Shown here: positions 22,151-35,159 of the stretch, piece by piece
Numbering within the stretch: the stretch's first letter is position 1
Layout: each line of letters opens with the position of its first letter
Source of the DNA: Gymnorhina tibicen
Taxonomy: Eukaryota > Chordata > Aves > Passeriformes > Artamidae
Assembly: GCA_013399875.1 (NCBI GenBank)
Contig: VXAZ01001836.1
Coordinates: 1,922,001 to 1,986,000 of the forward strand
Length of the DNA stretch: 64,000 nucleotides
Direction: 5' to 3'
Made by a program: the position numbers and the translations under genes
The notes under the pieces: generated by a model
The model's database searches: none
The model's input: the letters and a program-made list of their open reading frames with translations, nothing else
What the model was told of the DNA's origin: nothing

Positions 22151-25100
22151 TCTAGAACTGGCACTTTAATCAGAACATAGATGTGGAGTACAATATATAT
22201 TAGTAAACCAGGCAGAACTTCCTCAAATACACACACACAAGCAAAACTGTTCTTTTTATCTGTGTTCTGCCATTCCAGGTCTCACATGTTTTCCTGAGAC
22301 TCAGTCCCTATATGAGGGACAAGCTGTTCATCTTTATTTCAAGTTTTGGTCTGGTCTGAACAGCCACTATGTCTGCAGAGCAACTAATAGCCCAGAATTG
22401 CAACTCTGTAAACAAGATAATTATAATTTAAGGCACTGCCTTCTCTTCACAAAGATAAGGCATACGTAAACCCATCAACCTTTATAGAGTGCAGACTGTA
22501 CACAAGAAATCTTAGTGGATTATCTCCTCTTTGCAAAAATGGATACCAGATACTACACAGTGAACAACTCTGATGAAAACCAAAAGGGTCAAATACACTG
22601 AACATGTTTTCGATAAGAGGGAAATCAAGGCATTTGTCATATTCATATAACTTTTTTACCTTCATCCCTCAATTTATGAGGTGTTTTATTTGTCTGTACC
22701 TAGATTTTTAAAAAAAGCTACAAAAAGGATACCACACAAAGCTGGGGTCTTGATGGATGGGGGGGGGCAGAGATAAGGGGAGCAACAAATTTAAAAGGGA
22801 TCTAATATCTCTTCTCATAGCTTCACTGATGTGAAAAGCCAGTAAGACTCAAAAATCAGTAAAATAGTACATAGTAAATTAAAAGAACTCTAACATACAC
22901 TAGTAAGAGTGCTATTTTACACATCAGTGTTATGCTACCCTCCTTTTAATTCATGCCAAGGTTCTTCCATAAATTCCATTTGAGCAACTTCTGAATTATC
23001 AAAAGAAGGTCACAAGTTTTCCCTCTTATACAATTTCTATAATTTTCCACAGTGATGGAACACCAAAGAAATGTTCTGAAGTTACTGTGCATTTACACAA
23101 TACATTTAGCTCTGAAAAAGAAAGAAAAAAAACCAAAACAGTTCACACCTTAAAATTTTAAACAAAATAAAGAACTCATGCTCATGCTCGCCAGTTCCTG
23201 AGCTCTCACCTGCTAAATTCTTCCAGGCTTCCTCAGGCAGAAAAATACTTTTGAACATAAGCATTATTCTCTAGAGCATTGGTGCTCCCATCACATGGAC
23301 TGTAGATGGACATTTATGCATGATAACTATTCATAAGCATTTAATTACACTGTGCAAACATCCATGCACTGCACTGGACAAATTCCCATCGGGTATAACT
23401 CCTTTGGTATAAAGGGTTGCAAGAGCTAAGAACAAAATCCTATTACAAACAGGAAAGAGAAGATTGCAATTTTGTAGTAATCAAATAATTATTTTAGAGA
23501 AAGTGTTCGTAGTCCAATATCTAACAGGAATAGCTGAGATTTGAAAAAAAGAGGTTTCTGTTCAGAGTTCTCACTTGCCTACTGAGTGGCTGTTGGAACG
23601 ACACTTTCTCTCTTGGCCCACCATTTTCTAAACCATGATATAGTAATTTTCTTCATGTTGCCTCAGAGCTATTGAGAAATCTTCATTTTTAAATTTAGCA
23701 GAACTTACAATTTAGCATTAAACTAAAAAAAGTTATTAATAAGAGTATTGATTTAAAAATAAAAGTTATTACAGCAATGAAACTTTGAAGTACTCCTACT
23801 GGTTCTTGTTATAAAATTATATTTTCCAATGAAATCAGAAGAAGGATTTGTTCTCTACTAAGATCTTAAAAAAATTCCTTAATCAGTATTCTCTGGTAGT
23901 TTAATTTTTAATTTTATTTCTCTTCAGCAGACTTAGAGATTGTATTTCCTTTTACACTAGGGGAAACTGCTCCCTTTTAAGCTCAGAAAAACAAACTGTT
24001 GTCTTTTACAATCATGGTTTGCAGTTAACTTCTCATCTTTAATGTAAGCATAGAATTAATCTATCAACTCATGCATTGTAACTTTTGTCTAATTATGCTG
24101 TATGATCACAGAAAATACACTACATTACAGAAAATATGTACACATTGGTAAGTCTCCATGCATCCACTGTTTTAAAGCATTTCCTTGGAAAGCCTTCTCA
24201 AGGTGGGAGGGGGAACAACAGCAGCAACAACAAAAAGGAAAACCACAACAAAACCCCCAGCCCTTAATAGCTCATTTATAGATGTTTTATGTTTTCCATT
24301 ATAGCAATCTCCATTATCTCATATTGATATGCATATGCCAGCTATATTCAGCCTTGTCTCAGTTATAAAAGCAATGACCTTTCAAACACTTTCCTAGCCT
24401 TCCTTTAAAACAAATAACCACAAACATGCATGTGAGTGTCAATGAAGTGGAAAATTAGCCTTTTGAAACAAGTAAACCATCCTCCCTACCATATTAAGGA
24501 AACCGTGTGACTGAACAACAACAACAAGCATGCTGAGCCATGTAAGGCTGATTTTACTGAGCATGCTCCTAAAAAAAAAGTCCTTGACATTGTGAATGTT
24601 TGTCTTACGTATAGGTCCCAGAGCCAAACCTCCATCTGGAAGAGATTTGAACTACCATCCAGAGGCATTTCAGGATCTGAACCAAAAGGTTTACAGCATT
24701 ACAATCCAGTTAATTCTATTGCTTCTAATTCCAGCTGGACTTAAAAGTCTTATCTCTGCACTCCAGGCCTTCAGATACAGCCTATCACAGTAACACCAAT
24801 TCCCAGAGAATTCAACTCCATGACCCAAGTGAGATTAAATCCCTCCAGATAGCCCAAGTAAATGGTTCATAACTCGTTTCTGTCACTTTCACTAATGCCT
24901 TTGTACCGTGAAAGAAACCAGCAAAGGTGTAAATATCTACAAATTATTAACTGCACTTTTTCTCTTGACTCCTATCAGCAATTCCAGTTGTCTGTTTCCT
25001 GCTGAGAACACCACAGATATTTACTGGCTGAACTTTCTCCTTAAATACTGCACTAATCAGCTACTGAATATTTGTACTTTATACCTGAGTAGTGCTATTT

Positions 25101-27910
25101 TTGATTAAACACACACACAAACACAGAAATATAAATAAATAGAGATTCACCAAGGAGAAGAGGAGATAAATCTTTGATGTTAGTTGGACTAAAACTCCCT
25201 CAAGTTGGGTAGTCCCACAGCACATCTTACCACATCTCGTGTGAAGTAGTTTCACCCAAAAGAAAGCAGATTAAGCTGAAAGGGAGCACTTCAAGATGTG
25301 ACACATTTAGTTTTTATTTATCAGGACACACTTATTTTAATGAACTGAAGACACAATTCCCAAATATTCCTTTAGGACAAATAAAAGAAAAAGGTAATTA
25401 TCTTCTTAAAATACTGTAGAGTAACATTGAGACATTCCTGTGCAAAGCAAAGCCTGAATAAAAACCTACAGCACAAACTTGGATGGTGCTCAGAGACAGC
25501 TGCTGTCAAACAAAGGTACCAGCTTTGTATATTTTTTACTCCATGGGTTTTTTTTGTATGGTTTTTGTTTTCCCAGAAAAGGACTTTGGAGGTGCACAAG
25601 AAGAAGGAAATAAGGAAAGTGTAAGTAAGCAGAATTACTTCCCAAAACAATCTCCAGAATTAGAAACATGTTCCAACAGATTTTTAAAGATTCCAGTAGG
25701 AAAAAAAAAACCAGAAACATTCAAGTGTCTGGATTTTGTAATTCCACGCTTATGAAGTTCTATCTGCCTAGAGCACTGCAGAGAAACAGGTAAGACAAAA
25801 AAAACCCCAAAAAACAAAACAACAACAACAAAAATCACCTACCACAAATACCTCTTTTCTTTCCAGGATAACAGAGGGACCCGAAAAAGCCTTTGGACAC
25901 AGTAGACATCCACCATCAAATTTTTGTCATCGCACAACACCAAGAAAGTTCTCCCTCAGTACTTTCTCTTCGAGACTGGGGCAGAACATCTGCCCAGGAA
26001 CACCACATAAACTAGTGAGCAGGATTATCACTAACAGTTATATACCAGATGCAGCTGAGCTCCCAAATCAGAAGGGTGACTGCCAGCTGGGTTACATTGG
26101 TCAGTGATAGGGCTGTTGGAGGACCCTTGTGAGTGCTAAAACTATAGGACACAGGCTTGGCCCTGTGTGCTGAGGTAGCACCTGGATTCAATTACAGACT
26201 AGGCAGAAGAAGTCATCTAGGCTAATGCAGGGAAAAGCTGAGGCAATCAAGAGCTGGGGACCGGAGCTCTGGACTCTACAAATGCCAATGGCTACACTTA
26301 GGTCACATCCTTGCTGGTGTAGAACAGGGAACATGGGCATCGTACACACTGGTTAGTCACATCTGTATTTCTAATCAGATACTGGGGAGATGTACACAAA
26401 AATTCTTTTCTGGTAGTAAGTCCAGACAACGCTATATCCTCAACTGTTCTCGGGGTGCTCCCACCTAAATTGGTTGAAGCAGTTACATGACAATTACTCA
26501 GAATTAAAAACGCTAAGGAAGCACTTTCTGTTTAACAGTTAAAGCAGTCAAGGAAGCTGAAACTCTCTGTTTATGGCTCATTTAAGTACCTTTAAGCAGA
26601 AAAGGACATTGTGGCTATGCAAACCCAATGAAGTTAGATCTGCAGGTTTAGTCAGCAAAAGAGAAATTACTCGGTGTCAGTGAGGCAGGTGACTCATATT
26701 TGGTTTTAATATGAAAATGGGGAGAAAACCTAGCCAGCACAGCTCAGTTAGTTTACCAATTGTAAAATTGTGACCATATGCTAAAAGACAGAAAGCCTTG
26801 ATAATCTTCTTTGTGGCACATAATAAATTACCATAATAAAGGTACAAAACTGGCCCGTTTTTAATAATCTGTATAACTCACAGTACACAGATCCAAAGAA
26901 AACCCTGAACATCCATCAGCATTCCACATATATTTTTTTACCTGAAGACCTGAAGCAAGCTTTGTAATTCTGAACAAGATAAATGACATGATGGATTCAC
27001 CCAGCTGAGACTGTCGTTATTTGACTTCAATAATATTTATGCAAACTAGCAACTTTATTTATTGGTATTTATCCAAAATACTGAAACTACTAAGGATGTT
27101 AAGCATATTTCCACTCCCTGTTTACGCTTTTTAAGTGCCACCAATGAATGAGGTAGTATTTTTTCCTACATTAACACTGATTGTCTATATTGAGACAAGA
27201 GGTTCAGGCTCTAAATATTTTAGACATTGCACCACTTAGTTTTTGAAGGGTTATTGAAATAAGATGGCAAAGATCCACTGTGGAAATTGTGATGCATCAG
27301 CAAATCACAGTTCCACTGACATTCAGACCCCTACTCTATCTTTGAAAGCTTGGTCTAGAGACACCTTCAGTGGTATTTATTTAACTAAATGTAGACATTT
27401 ATGTGTGAGCTAGATTGCCTACGTTCTCTTTATAATGGAGAAAAATACATAGTTTTAGAGTTGGATCATCTTATTCTCGAGTAAATGTCTAGCACAGGTC
27501 AGATGATTTGTGTCCTGAGATTGTCTATTCCCTTTCACCACAAGGTAGAGTGAACTCCACCATGAGTATCTGTGTGATAAATGTTTAAGTTTAGGTGAGG
27601 GGAATCTATTCCTTACTGATACTAGATGGAAGAGAACTGTTTTTGCTTTGCTGTTTTAGTATAAAAATTATTGAAGAGTTCTTTTTCATTAAAACAACTG
27701 CTGAAATGGTTTATACCTTTTTAGGAGATACGAAGTCAGGGAAAATCTGATTCGTAGTAAAAGGGACATACAGCAGTGGCATGTCTTTAGCACATGTTCA
27801 TTGAGCAAATAAAGAAATAAGTATTTGAATCCTAATAGAGGCTTATTAAATAAGGCATAATAATGGGAATGAAAAGTGACATTACCAACATACAAAAAAA
27901 TGTTTGAAAT

Positions 27911-27935
27911 GTCTAGAAACTTACTGTTTCTAGAC
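27911..27935. repeat. Perfect 10-bp hairpin
   Basis: GTCTAGAAAC (27911-27920), loop TTACT, GTTTCTAGAC (27926-27935): a perfect 10-bp stem with a 5-nt loop. No poly-T tract follows, and the stem is too short for a microRNA precursor. It could form a cruciform, or simply be a chance palindrome containing the TCTAGA core. Confidence 0.75.
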
Positions 27936-28384
27936 TTACACAAATCCCCTTGGCCACAATGCTAAGTATAGAGATTAGGTGCACAATATGTATCTGAAGA
28001 CAGAAGTAAACAGGAGCAGGTGAGAAATCTCCAACTAGAAATACTTTCAACTGTATGTTTGTGTGGGTCAGAATTAGATGTTTACATGTCTGCTAATGTT
28101 CAACTTGAAAATAACCGGTAATTAGGATATTTTATGGCTCAAGGATGAATAAAGTGAAACTGACAGCTAAAAGAGAAGCTTGCTTCCTGGTTTTTTGCTT
28201 CTTGAGAATACTGGAAATATTAATCTGAAATCAGACTGATAAAATCATTGCAACTATATTACCAAGCATCTAGTTAAGCCTGAAAGAACCTTTATTTTAT
28301 AACATTTCAGTTAGATTTTGTATTTAAAGAGAACCCTGACATTTTATTACCTGGGGATAGTTTCCATTCTTACCGTGCTATCTA

Positions 28385-28700
28385 GCTTACATTTTCATTT
28401 GATAATGCTCTTTTTTTTATTAAAGATGACAAAACTCTTGCCTTCTAATTCATGACAATGAATTAGTTTTAACAAAATTAAGAAGGGAGATAATGTTTGG
28501 GCTTTCTTGCATGTGATTGCATGCCAGAATACTATAAGCCAAATTGATGAATACATCAAATGCCAGGGTGGCACGATCATCTATCAATCTGTAGATTACT
28601 AACACAATTAAATTCATTGATACTAGAATGCGCATTAGTGAGCATTGAAATAAGCAACAAGCAGATCTTAGTATGCCTTGGACAACAGTAATGGTCTTGA
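28385..28700. promoter_or_regulatory. Candidate conserved noncoding element
   Basis: About 300 bp of non-repetitive sequence rich in distinct AT-core motifs, such as 'ctaattcatgacaatgaatt', 'aattgatgaatacatcaaat', 'gatcatctatcaatctgtag' and 'ttaaattcattgatac', with ATCAAT/TGATTG-type PBX/MEIS-like sequences. It has the look of a developmental enhancer. The ERVL-like LTR at 28799 lies only about 100 bp to its right. Constraint cannot be measured here. Confidence 0.3.
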
Positions 28701-28793
28701 GCAAAGCTGAGGTTCCCTCTTTTACCTAGATTTATATGGCTCCTCATGGATGAAGGTAAGGGACCACAGTGAATTTTTGTTCTTAATAATTAT

Positions 28794-29438
28794 TAGGTTG
28801 TCTTGGGGTGACTTTATGGTGTTGTATCCCCTATCACTGCTCTATGCCCAGACATGAATCTTGTGCTTTTCTGTGCCTTTAAAACTGGTTCGAGAGAAAG
28901 AAAAAAGCCAGGTGAACTTTTCAAAGCAGTTTTGTGTTCAAGGACACAGACACACACTCCTCTGCCTAGCTTCTGTGATGGCAAGAGCGGAGGAAACACC
29001 CTTACTTTTTTCCTGAGCTTTTCAGCTTTTTCTCAGGAAAGAGATAGAGAGTTAAAATTCTTTGCTGTTTATCCGGCTCGCTAGCTGAGGCAAGAACTTT
29101 CCTTGGACTGTTCTGCTCCGGTCCGGATCACCAGCACCGGGAGGCACACGCCACGACCTAGAGGGGCCACACCTCAGCTCCGGAGAGAGAACAGCCACAC
29201 CTACAGAAGGACTTTGAATTTTGCCAGGTTCTCTCCACAGCGAGAGGTTTTATTATTTAGCATTATTGTTTTCCTGTGTGTTTGTTAAATAAATAGGTTT
29301 CTTTCCCTCTTTCACTTTCCTCCGAGGAATCTTTCTTTCCCGAACCTGGTGGGGGAGGGGCGGCTGTAACCTGCCTTCTATCAGGCGATGTTTTATTTCA
29401 GACGATCCTCCGAATTTGTCTCAAACCGGGACATATGT
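28794..29438 (+). mobile_element. Solo LTR, ERVL-like (5-bp target duplication with one mismatch)
   Basis: A 635-bp LTR spans 28799-29433, starting TGTC and ending GACA, the usual TG...CA inverted termini. The flanking pentamers are TAGGT (28794-28798) and TATGT (29434-29438), a 5-bp target duplication with one substitution. It holds a TATA-like TTTAAAA near 28878, a CpG-containing middle part (29115-29180), a polyadenylation signal AATAAA at 29288-29293 and a pyrimidine-rich U5 ending 'gtctcaaaccggga'. No proviral interior flanks it. The termini and 5-bp duplication fit class III (ERVL) elements. A specific family name is not assigned. Confidence 0.82.
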
Positions 29439-32400
29439 ACAAAACAAGTATGCATCCTGTTTTCCCTGAGCCTTAATTACACCTCTGTCATGCCATGAGA
29501 ATAGCCCTTTATTTGAGCAGGTGTATGTATTTAATTGCTGGAAGAAGTCACACTAGCTCAGCAACCCGCTGTCACAGCAGTCCAGCTGCTTAACCAAGTC
29601 AGAATGTATTGCTGTGGTAAGGAGAAGGAATTAAGCTTACAGAGGAGAAGAGGAAAGCTGAGTCCAGCCCTATTAGACTTTATCTAATATAGGAAGCAAA
29701 GAAATAGAGGGCCTTCATAGAAGGACAGTTCAGGTATCCTAGGGAAAAAACCTTCTGATGAGAAAAATTAAATTTGGAGATTTGCACTTTTTATCTTTTG
29801 CTTTTAGCAAAGCTGGCAGTGGTTCTAACAATACCAAAGGCTTAAGATTATGCTCTACACAAAAGAAGGACACGAGTTTAATTTTACTCTCTTTTAGTCT
29901 GTCATAAAAAGTACCAGGATCTCTGATGTCTTTGACAACAAAGATAGGAGCGCCACTTTTCACTTTCAAAACAGCTTGCCATTTTCAACAGCGGAACATA
30001 TTTTATCCCAAAGTACATTCTTCTAGAAATGAATCTGGTTTATTGCTAAAGTATCGTACTGAACAGCTCATGTATGATTGATATATTTCTTATTATTTTT
30101 AATATTATTAAAATATTTTCCTAGGAGAAACATTTTGTGTTCTTATCTCCATAATTTTTGGCTCTAGTCTGCACTCCTTAATCATTAATACAAGATATTA
30201 TGATTTGACATGAACAAAATAAAAATCACAGTTATGCACAAAGCTGAGAATAAATGTTAAAATGTACTGCCAATCTGCAGACTGGATATGAATTGTGTCT
30301 TTGCAGAGCTTTTTATTTCAAAGCCTTGTAAAAAAAGCAATTCTGAGACCTTGCTGAGTGCAGATCACATTTTTAGATACCTAACCTAAAAGAGGACTTA
30401 AAGGTCATCAAGCCTGATTACATTCTGTTCAACACAATAAAGTGCAGCCATGTGTAAATTATTATTGAGCAAATTATGAATGATTCATGGCAGATTTTTC
30501 ATTAGAATGTAATGTCTCCTTTGCTGTAAAGTCAACATTATGATCTACAGTTACTTCTTAGAGATATTTCTATTAAACTAAACAGGAGGAGAGATGCTTT
30601 TATTTGTACCATTTATATCGCATGCAGTATATCCAATAGCAAAGTTACATTCAAAACTGCCTATCCCTCTGCTATTGCAAAGCTCTCAATCACAAATTTA
30701 ACAGGAAGGGTTGTTTCTTACACTACCTAAAAACTTTGCTATTATCCCTAGTATTTGTTTTGTCAAGGTAGGATTATCATAAATAAATACAAATTCTTAT
30801 AACTTACTTAAGCACTACTTTCTGTCAATCTGCATCCATGTTTTTCACTCTGTGATCATCACAGCTGTCTATTTACTTCTTAAAGGTTACAGAAAAATAT
30901 CCTTGCCTGCTCTTTAGAAGATAGCCACTTCAAAGACTCTTTTGAAAATGAACAGCCTTTAACAATGTTTGATACAAAGCCAGAAAAGGGCATGGACTAA
31001 CTAACGGAGAGGGAATGCTTAAGTTAACACTGTGGGAAATAAACGCCAAAAATTCAGTTTATCGCACAAATGAAATTCTCTTTTCCCCAAACAACTCTCT
31101 GTCCCACACATGCATGTAGCCAAAACCATTCAGTGCTGATAGCCACAAAAATTTGTCTTTGAAACCGTGTTTTCAACATATCAACTACGCCTTGCTTCAG
31201 TACTCAGACATTGTACTGTTCGGGGTCAGATGGGGACTGGAGCTTATGATGAGCTTCTGGATCTGGGCTTTGGCATTGAAAGTGTCTGGGTGTTTGGTTT
31301 ACAGGTTTGAATGAGCAAGCTATGCCTCTCTTCAGAAGAAAGAGAGCAGATGCTGCACCCAGTCATCTTCTGTTGGTTTAGCAGCAGGCAAGAGCATAGC
31401 ACTACGTTTCTATATTTGAGTGTGACTTGGCTTAGAAAAAAAATTGAAAGCTTAAAAAGGACTAAAAAAGAAGAAAAAAAAAATTCCTTTTTTTTTTTTT
31501 CAAAAGACTGCCATTAACAGAAGAGGGAAAATTATTAAAGACTATTAGTGTATAACTACCAAGAAAACAAGCTTTTAAAGAAAATAAGGCAACGTAAGAG
31601 AATGAAATGGTTTTGGGATAGCTTTATGTTGTAACTTAAATAGATTGTAAATATTTACCTAAAGAGCAACATAAATCCAAATTATTTATTTAAAAAAACA
31701 AAGTACAATTAAGTAATTTCCACAAAGGATCTCATACAAGACAGCCAACTAGAGGCTATAATTATAAATTACAAAATAAAGTATTTCAAGGGTTTCAAGA
31801 GATAATTTTGTCTTTGTTTGCATGCTGGAGGGAAGCATGACAGTAAAAAACTGTGTCTAAAAACATTTATGTCACACATTATCATACCAGAGGAGAATGT
31901 GAGGTGACTAAAGTGAGAATCCCAAGTGGAATATTTCCAGATCTTTCTGGTTCTGTTACAGAGCAATTGCCTGGATTGTAAGAACTGTAAAAACTTCTAA
32001 TTTGTACACCCAATTTTATAGCTAATGTCCTCTCTGGTACTCGGAAAATTTTTAAATCTAAAAATAGTTTTTACCATCCTGAGTTTCAGGGCTGCTTCCT
32101 TTACTATAAAACAAGCTAATTACAAGTAGATATTCAATACTAATTGTGATTACCTGGTTATAGAAAATATACTTTAGATACTGAACCCTAAGAGTTTACA
32201 TAATATTTACTTATCTTAAAAAAAGGATCTTATTTTGCAGATGGCAAATCAATGAGTGAGTGGATAATCTGCAAAAGTCCATCCCATTTTCCATTTTTTG
32301 TTTACATAACTAGAAATTTTGTTGTAATCTGCTTCCATCTCCTACATTAAAATTCCTGAAGACTATAAGTAGTATCAATTACTACCAAGAAATTAGAGGG

Positions 32401-33289
32401 ATTTTATCAGCTCATGCTTCCTCTATCTTTTAAGTTACCTGAGTGGAAAAAAAATAGCCCATCTGTGAAGAATTATTACTATTAGAACGATCCTGTGAGT
32501 AATGTGGAATAAATTCATTTCACAGTAATGTGTGCCCTGAAAATGGCCCTGATTCAGCAAGGTATTCAGCTGAATGCTTAAGATTTACATATAGTGCCAC
32601 TGACCTGGGCAGCTATGTGGTGAAAACTGAATAACATTTAAAATGGATATACATAAAGGAAAAGAATCAAACCACTGTCTATGGTTGTATTTCCGGAGTC
32701 TCATTCTGATTCAACCTCTGACTAAATGCTACACTGAACAAAAAGTAATGCCCAATCTAGAATCTTGGTTTCTGGAAATAAGCAAACAGTATTTCATAAA
32801 CTTCTGTTTCATGAAATTGAAATGTCAGTTATTCAATGAGACTTTTTGTAATGCATTCCAAACATTAATCTTCAAAAATCCACCTATCTAGTTTTTCTAA
32901 TGAAAACCTAATCAGACAAATAAAAAAGCAAACAGATCTAAATGACGAAGGTAATATACATTTGAGAATAAGGTTTGTGATCATATTACCACACCTCAGC
33001 TTTCCCTCTGCTGCACTGCCAGCCTTCTTGTTACTTAATACAAGTTTCTGTTTTAGTTGTCCAGGGGCATTTATAATATCTAAAATTGATCTGTAACTCC
33101 ATAGCTTTAAAAATAATATATGCAAAATCATTGAAAATAATTTCCTCTGTCAACTACTAATATATTAATGCTAATGCAAGTCATTCTTTATATAACGAGT
33201 GTATCCTTAAAAGCCCTAACCCAGCAACTCAAGCACAGGGTTAACTTTTAAACATGAAAACACTCCCCACTGAAATAAAGAGCTTTGCT
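29439..33289. other. Unique noncoding DNA
   Basis: No gene recognised. A poly-A followed by poly-T (31474-31500) is listed separately. Open frames at 29739-29969 (minus) and 32643-33131 (both strands) show no domain. Confidence 0.5.
31474..31500. repeat. Poly-A / poly-T inverted homopolymer
   Basis: A run of A (31474-31483) is followed after TTCC by a run of 13 T (31488-31500), so the two can fold back on each other. It looks like slippage-prone low-complexity sequence. Confidence 0.75.
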
Positions 33290-33640
33290 GCACCTGGGCT
33301 TGAGCCAATTATACTTCATGAGTCTTATTCAGCTCCCTGAACTTACACAGCTGCTGTACATTTGAAGGTATCACTGAAGTAAGAAACATGCACAATAAAG
33401 TTTGTTATGGATCCTAATGTCCGCAGCATTGTGCTTTCAGGAATTTGTCTGAACCTGTGAGATACGCCAGCTCCCTGAAGGTAATGAGAAGTCCATGTAG
33501 CTTAAATGTGAGATGAATTTCTGATATATTTAACAAAGCAAAGAGAATTTGCAGAAAAACAATGAGTTATGATGCATTATAAAGCAGTGACAACAGAATC
33601 TTAACTGCGGTGAGCGTGGAGTATCTTGTCAGAAGATCAA
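33290..33640. promoter_or_regulatory. Candidate conserved noncoding element
   Basis: Unique sequence of balanced composition without microsatellite character. It includes 'gaacttacacagctgctgta' (a CAGCTG E-box), 'taatgtccgcagcattgtgc' with isolated CpGs, 'gagatacgccagctccctga' and 'taactgcggtgagcgtgga'. Retained CpGs outside any transposon are uncommon in this window. Candidate regulatory element or noncoding exon; unproven. Confidence 0.28.
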
Positions 33641-34479
33641 ACTCTGACCCAACAAATTTATTCAAATTTGCATGGTCTACTGTTTCTGGTTTTCTCCCCT
33701 GTTAAACTCTTTCGCTATTGTTTATAACAATTTGTCTCAGAAAGCTTTTGTTAATTTTTTAGTATTTGTGTTTTCTGTGGATAATAACAGAGAATCATAG
33801 CAGAGGCTAGTCCAAAATAAATTCTATTTTTACATTTTTTTATCTGTAATGGCATTGTAATAGCTTTCTACTTGTCCATGAGAGTAATTAAAATAAAGAT
33901 GAAATATCCTATAATATATAAACTTCCACCTAAACAGTATTTTTAATGGAAATATTTGTGTAGGTTCTCGGATATAGTAGAAAGGAATGTCATGAACAAA
34001 ACAAAGAGGTATTTAAACTAAGTAACTGTTCAAAACAAGCATCTTGATAATCAATGCTGCTGATATCCTAGGTAAGAAACATAGTTTAAAGGAGACAGCT
34101 TGAAGTTCGTGGAAGAAGTTTATCACCACAATGAGTGTTATTTGCTTACTACACAGATGAAACATATTTCCAAAAATGGTTGCATGTGTCCAAACATTTG
34201 TATTTTTCCTTTATAAATCACAAGGACTACTTCCTATTTATTTCCTTCTTTCTGAAATAAAAGCATAGGGTGGCAGAGGGATCAAATGAATTACAGTTTT
34301 ATGCAACTGCTCATCTCCATAAAAAGTTGTCAATCAAAGCTGTGTATAAAATATCTACACACAATCAGACCATGACCACAACCTCTCTTTGGTGTCATAA
34401 AATAAACTGAAGATGTTCAGTTAAAAAAAAAAAATAAATAGAAAAGAAAAAGCCACAACCATATTGTTACACAGTTACC

Positions 34480-34800
34480 ACCCCCTGTTACACAGGGGCT
34501 GGCACTTCGTTTAACTCCAAGTACATTTGTGGGTTTTATGACAAAGGCAAAACGAGAGGATTTTATTGTAATAAAAAGCAACTGCATACATTTTTTATCT
34601 AGCTTTGGCTTTTTCCATTACTTCTGAAGAGGAGGAAAGCCTGAAACCCAACAATTCAAGCCAAATTACGTGTCTAGGTACTGAAGTATCCTTCCAGGCC
34701 CTTGCAAATTATTAGCAGAAATCCTGAAAGCATTGCATAATAAAACCCAACACATTGCAAGGAAAACAATAATTCCATTCTCGTAAACCCTTGAAAATGC
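34480..34800. promoter_or_regulatory. Candidate conserved noncoding element
   Basis: Non-repetitive sequence containing 'cacttcgtttaactccaagt', 'gttttatgacaaaggcaaaa', 'gccaaattacgtgtctaggt' and 'ttgcaaattattagcagaaa', ending just before the CR1 copy at 34806. Enhancer-like motif variety is the only evidence. Confidence 0.25.
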
Positions 34801-34805
34801 CCGCA

Positions 34806-35045
34806 CAATTACAGAAATTATAAAGTAGGAAGCAACCTTTAGAGATCATCTAGAACAAGCACCCTGCTCTAAGTAGTATCAGCTGCAGCCTGTTGCCAAG
34901 GTCTGTGTCCAGTTGGGTTTTGAATATCTCCAAGGATGGAGAATAGTATGCCCATGCCTCTTCTGCTGTCACTGAACACCATTGGGAAGACAATGTCTCC
35001 GTCTCCTTCATGTCTTCCCATCAGGTGTTTACACACACATTACTG
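34806..35045 (-). repeat. CR1 LINE fragment
   Basis: Read on the plus strand as the reverse complement of a CR1 3' region: 'aattacagaaattataaagt' (tail side), 'cctttagagatcatctagaa', 'ttgggttttgaatatctcca', 'tgctgtcactgaacaccatt' and 'gtcttcccatcaggtgttta'. The phrases are diverged from the common form, so this is an older copy of a CR1 subfamily different from the one at 20259. Confidence 0.82.
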
Positions 35046-35159
35046 GTATGTTAAACACTAAAATTAAAGTCAGTTTTATTAAGGTGTTTTCATATTCATC
35101 TCTGAGTTCTTAGCATTCCTCCTTTTTACTATGGTTTCACTCCCTTCTCATAATAATAA

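Larger units (their letters stand above)
20691..28384. other. Unique noncoding DNA, 7.7 kb
   Basis: No gene, LINE or LTR recognised. Small features include an AT-rich patch near 21379-21399, a run of nine G near 22760-22768, AAC/AGC-triplet interspersions at 24215-24232 and a CAA run at 25818-25832. 25860-26350 is less AT-rich but unassigned. A perfect hairpin lies at 27911-27935 and is listed separately, as is a candidate element at 22010-22150. Confidence 0.5.

Noticed and set aside
33785..33820. CR1-like 'agaatcatag' phrase
   Set aside because: Only about 10 bp match, with no further CR1 landmarks on either side.
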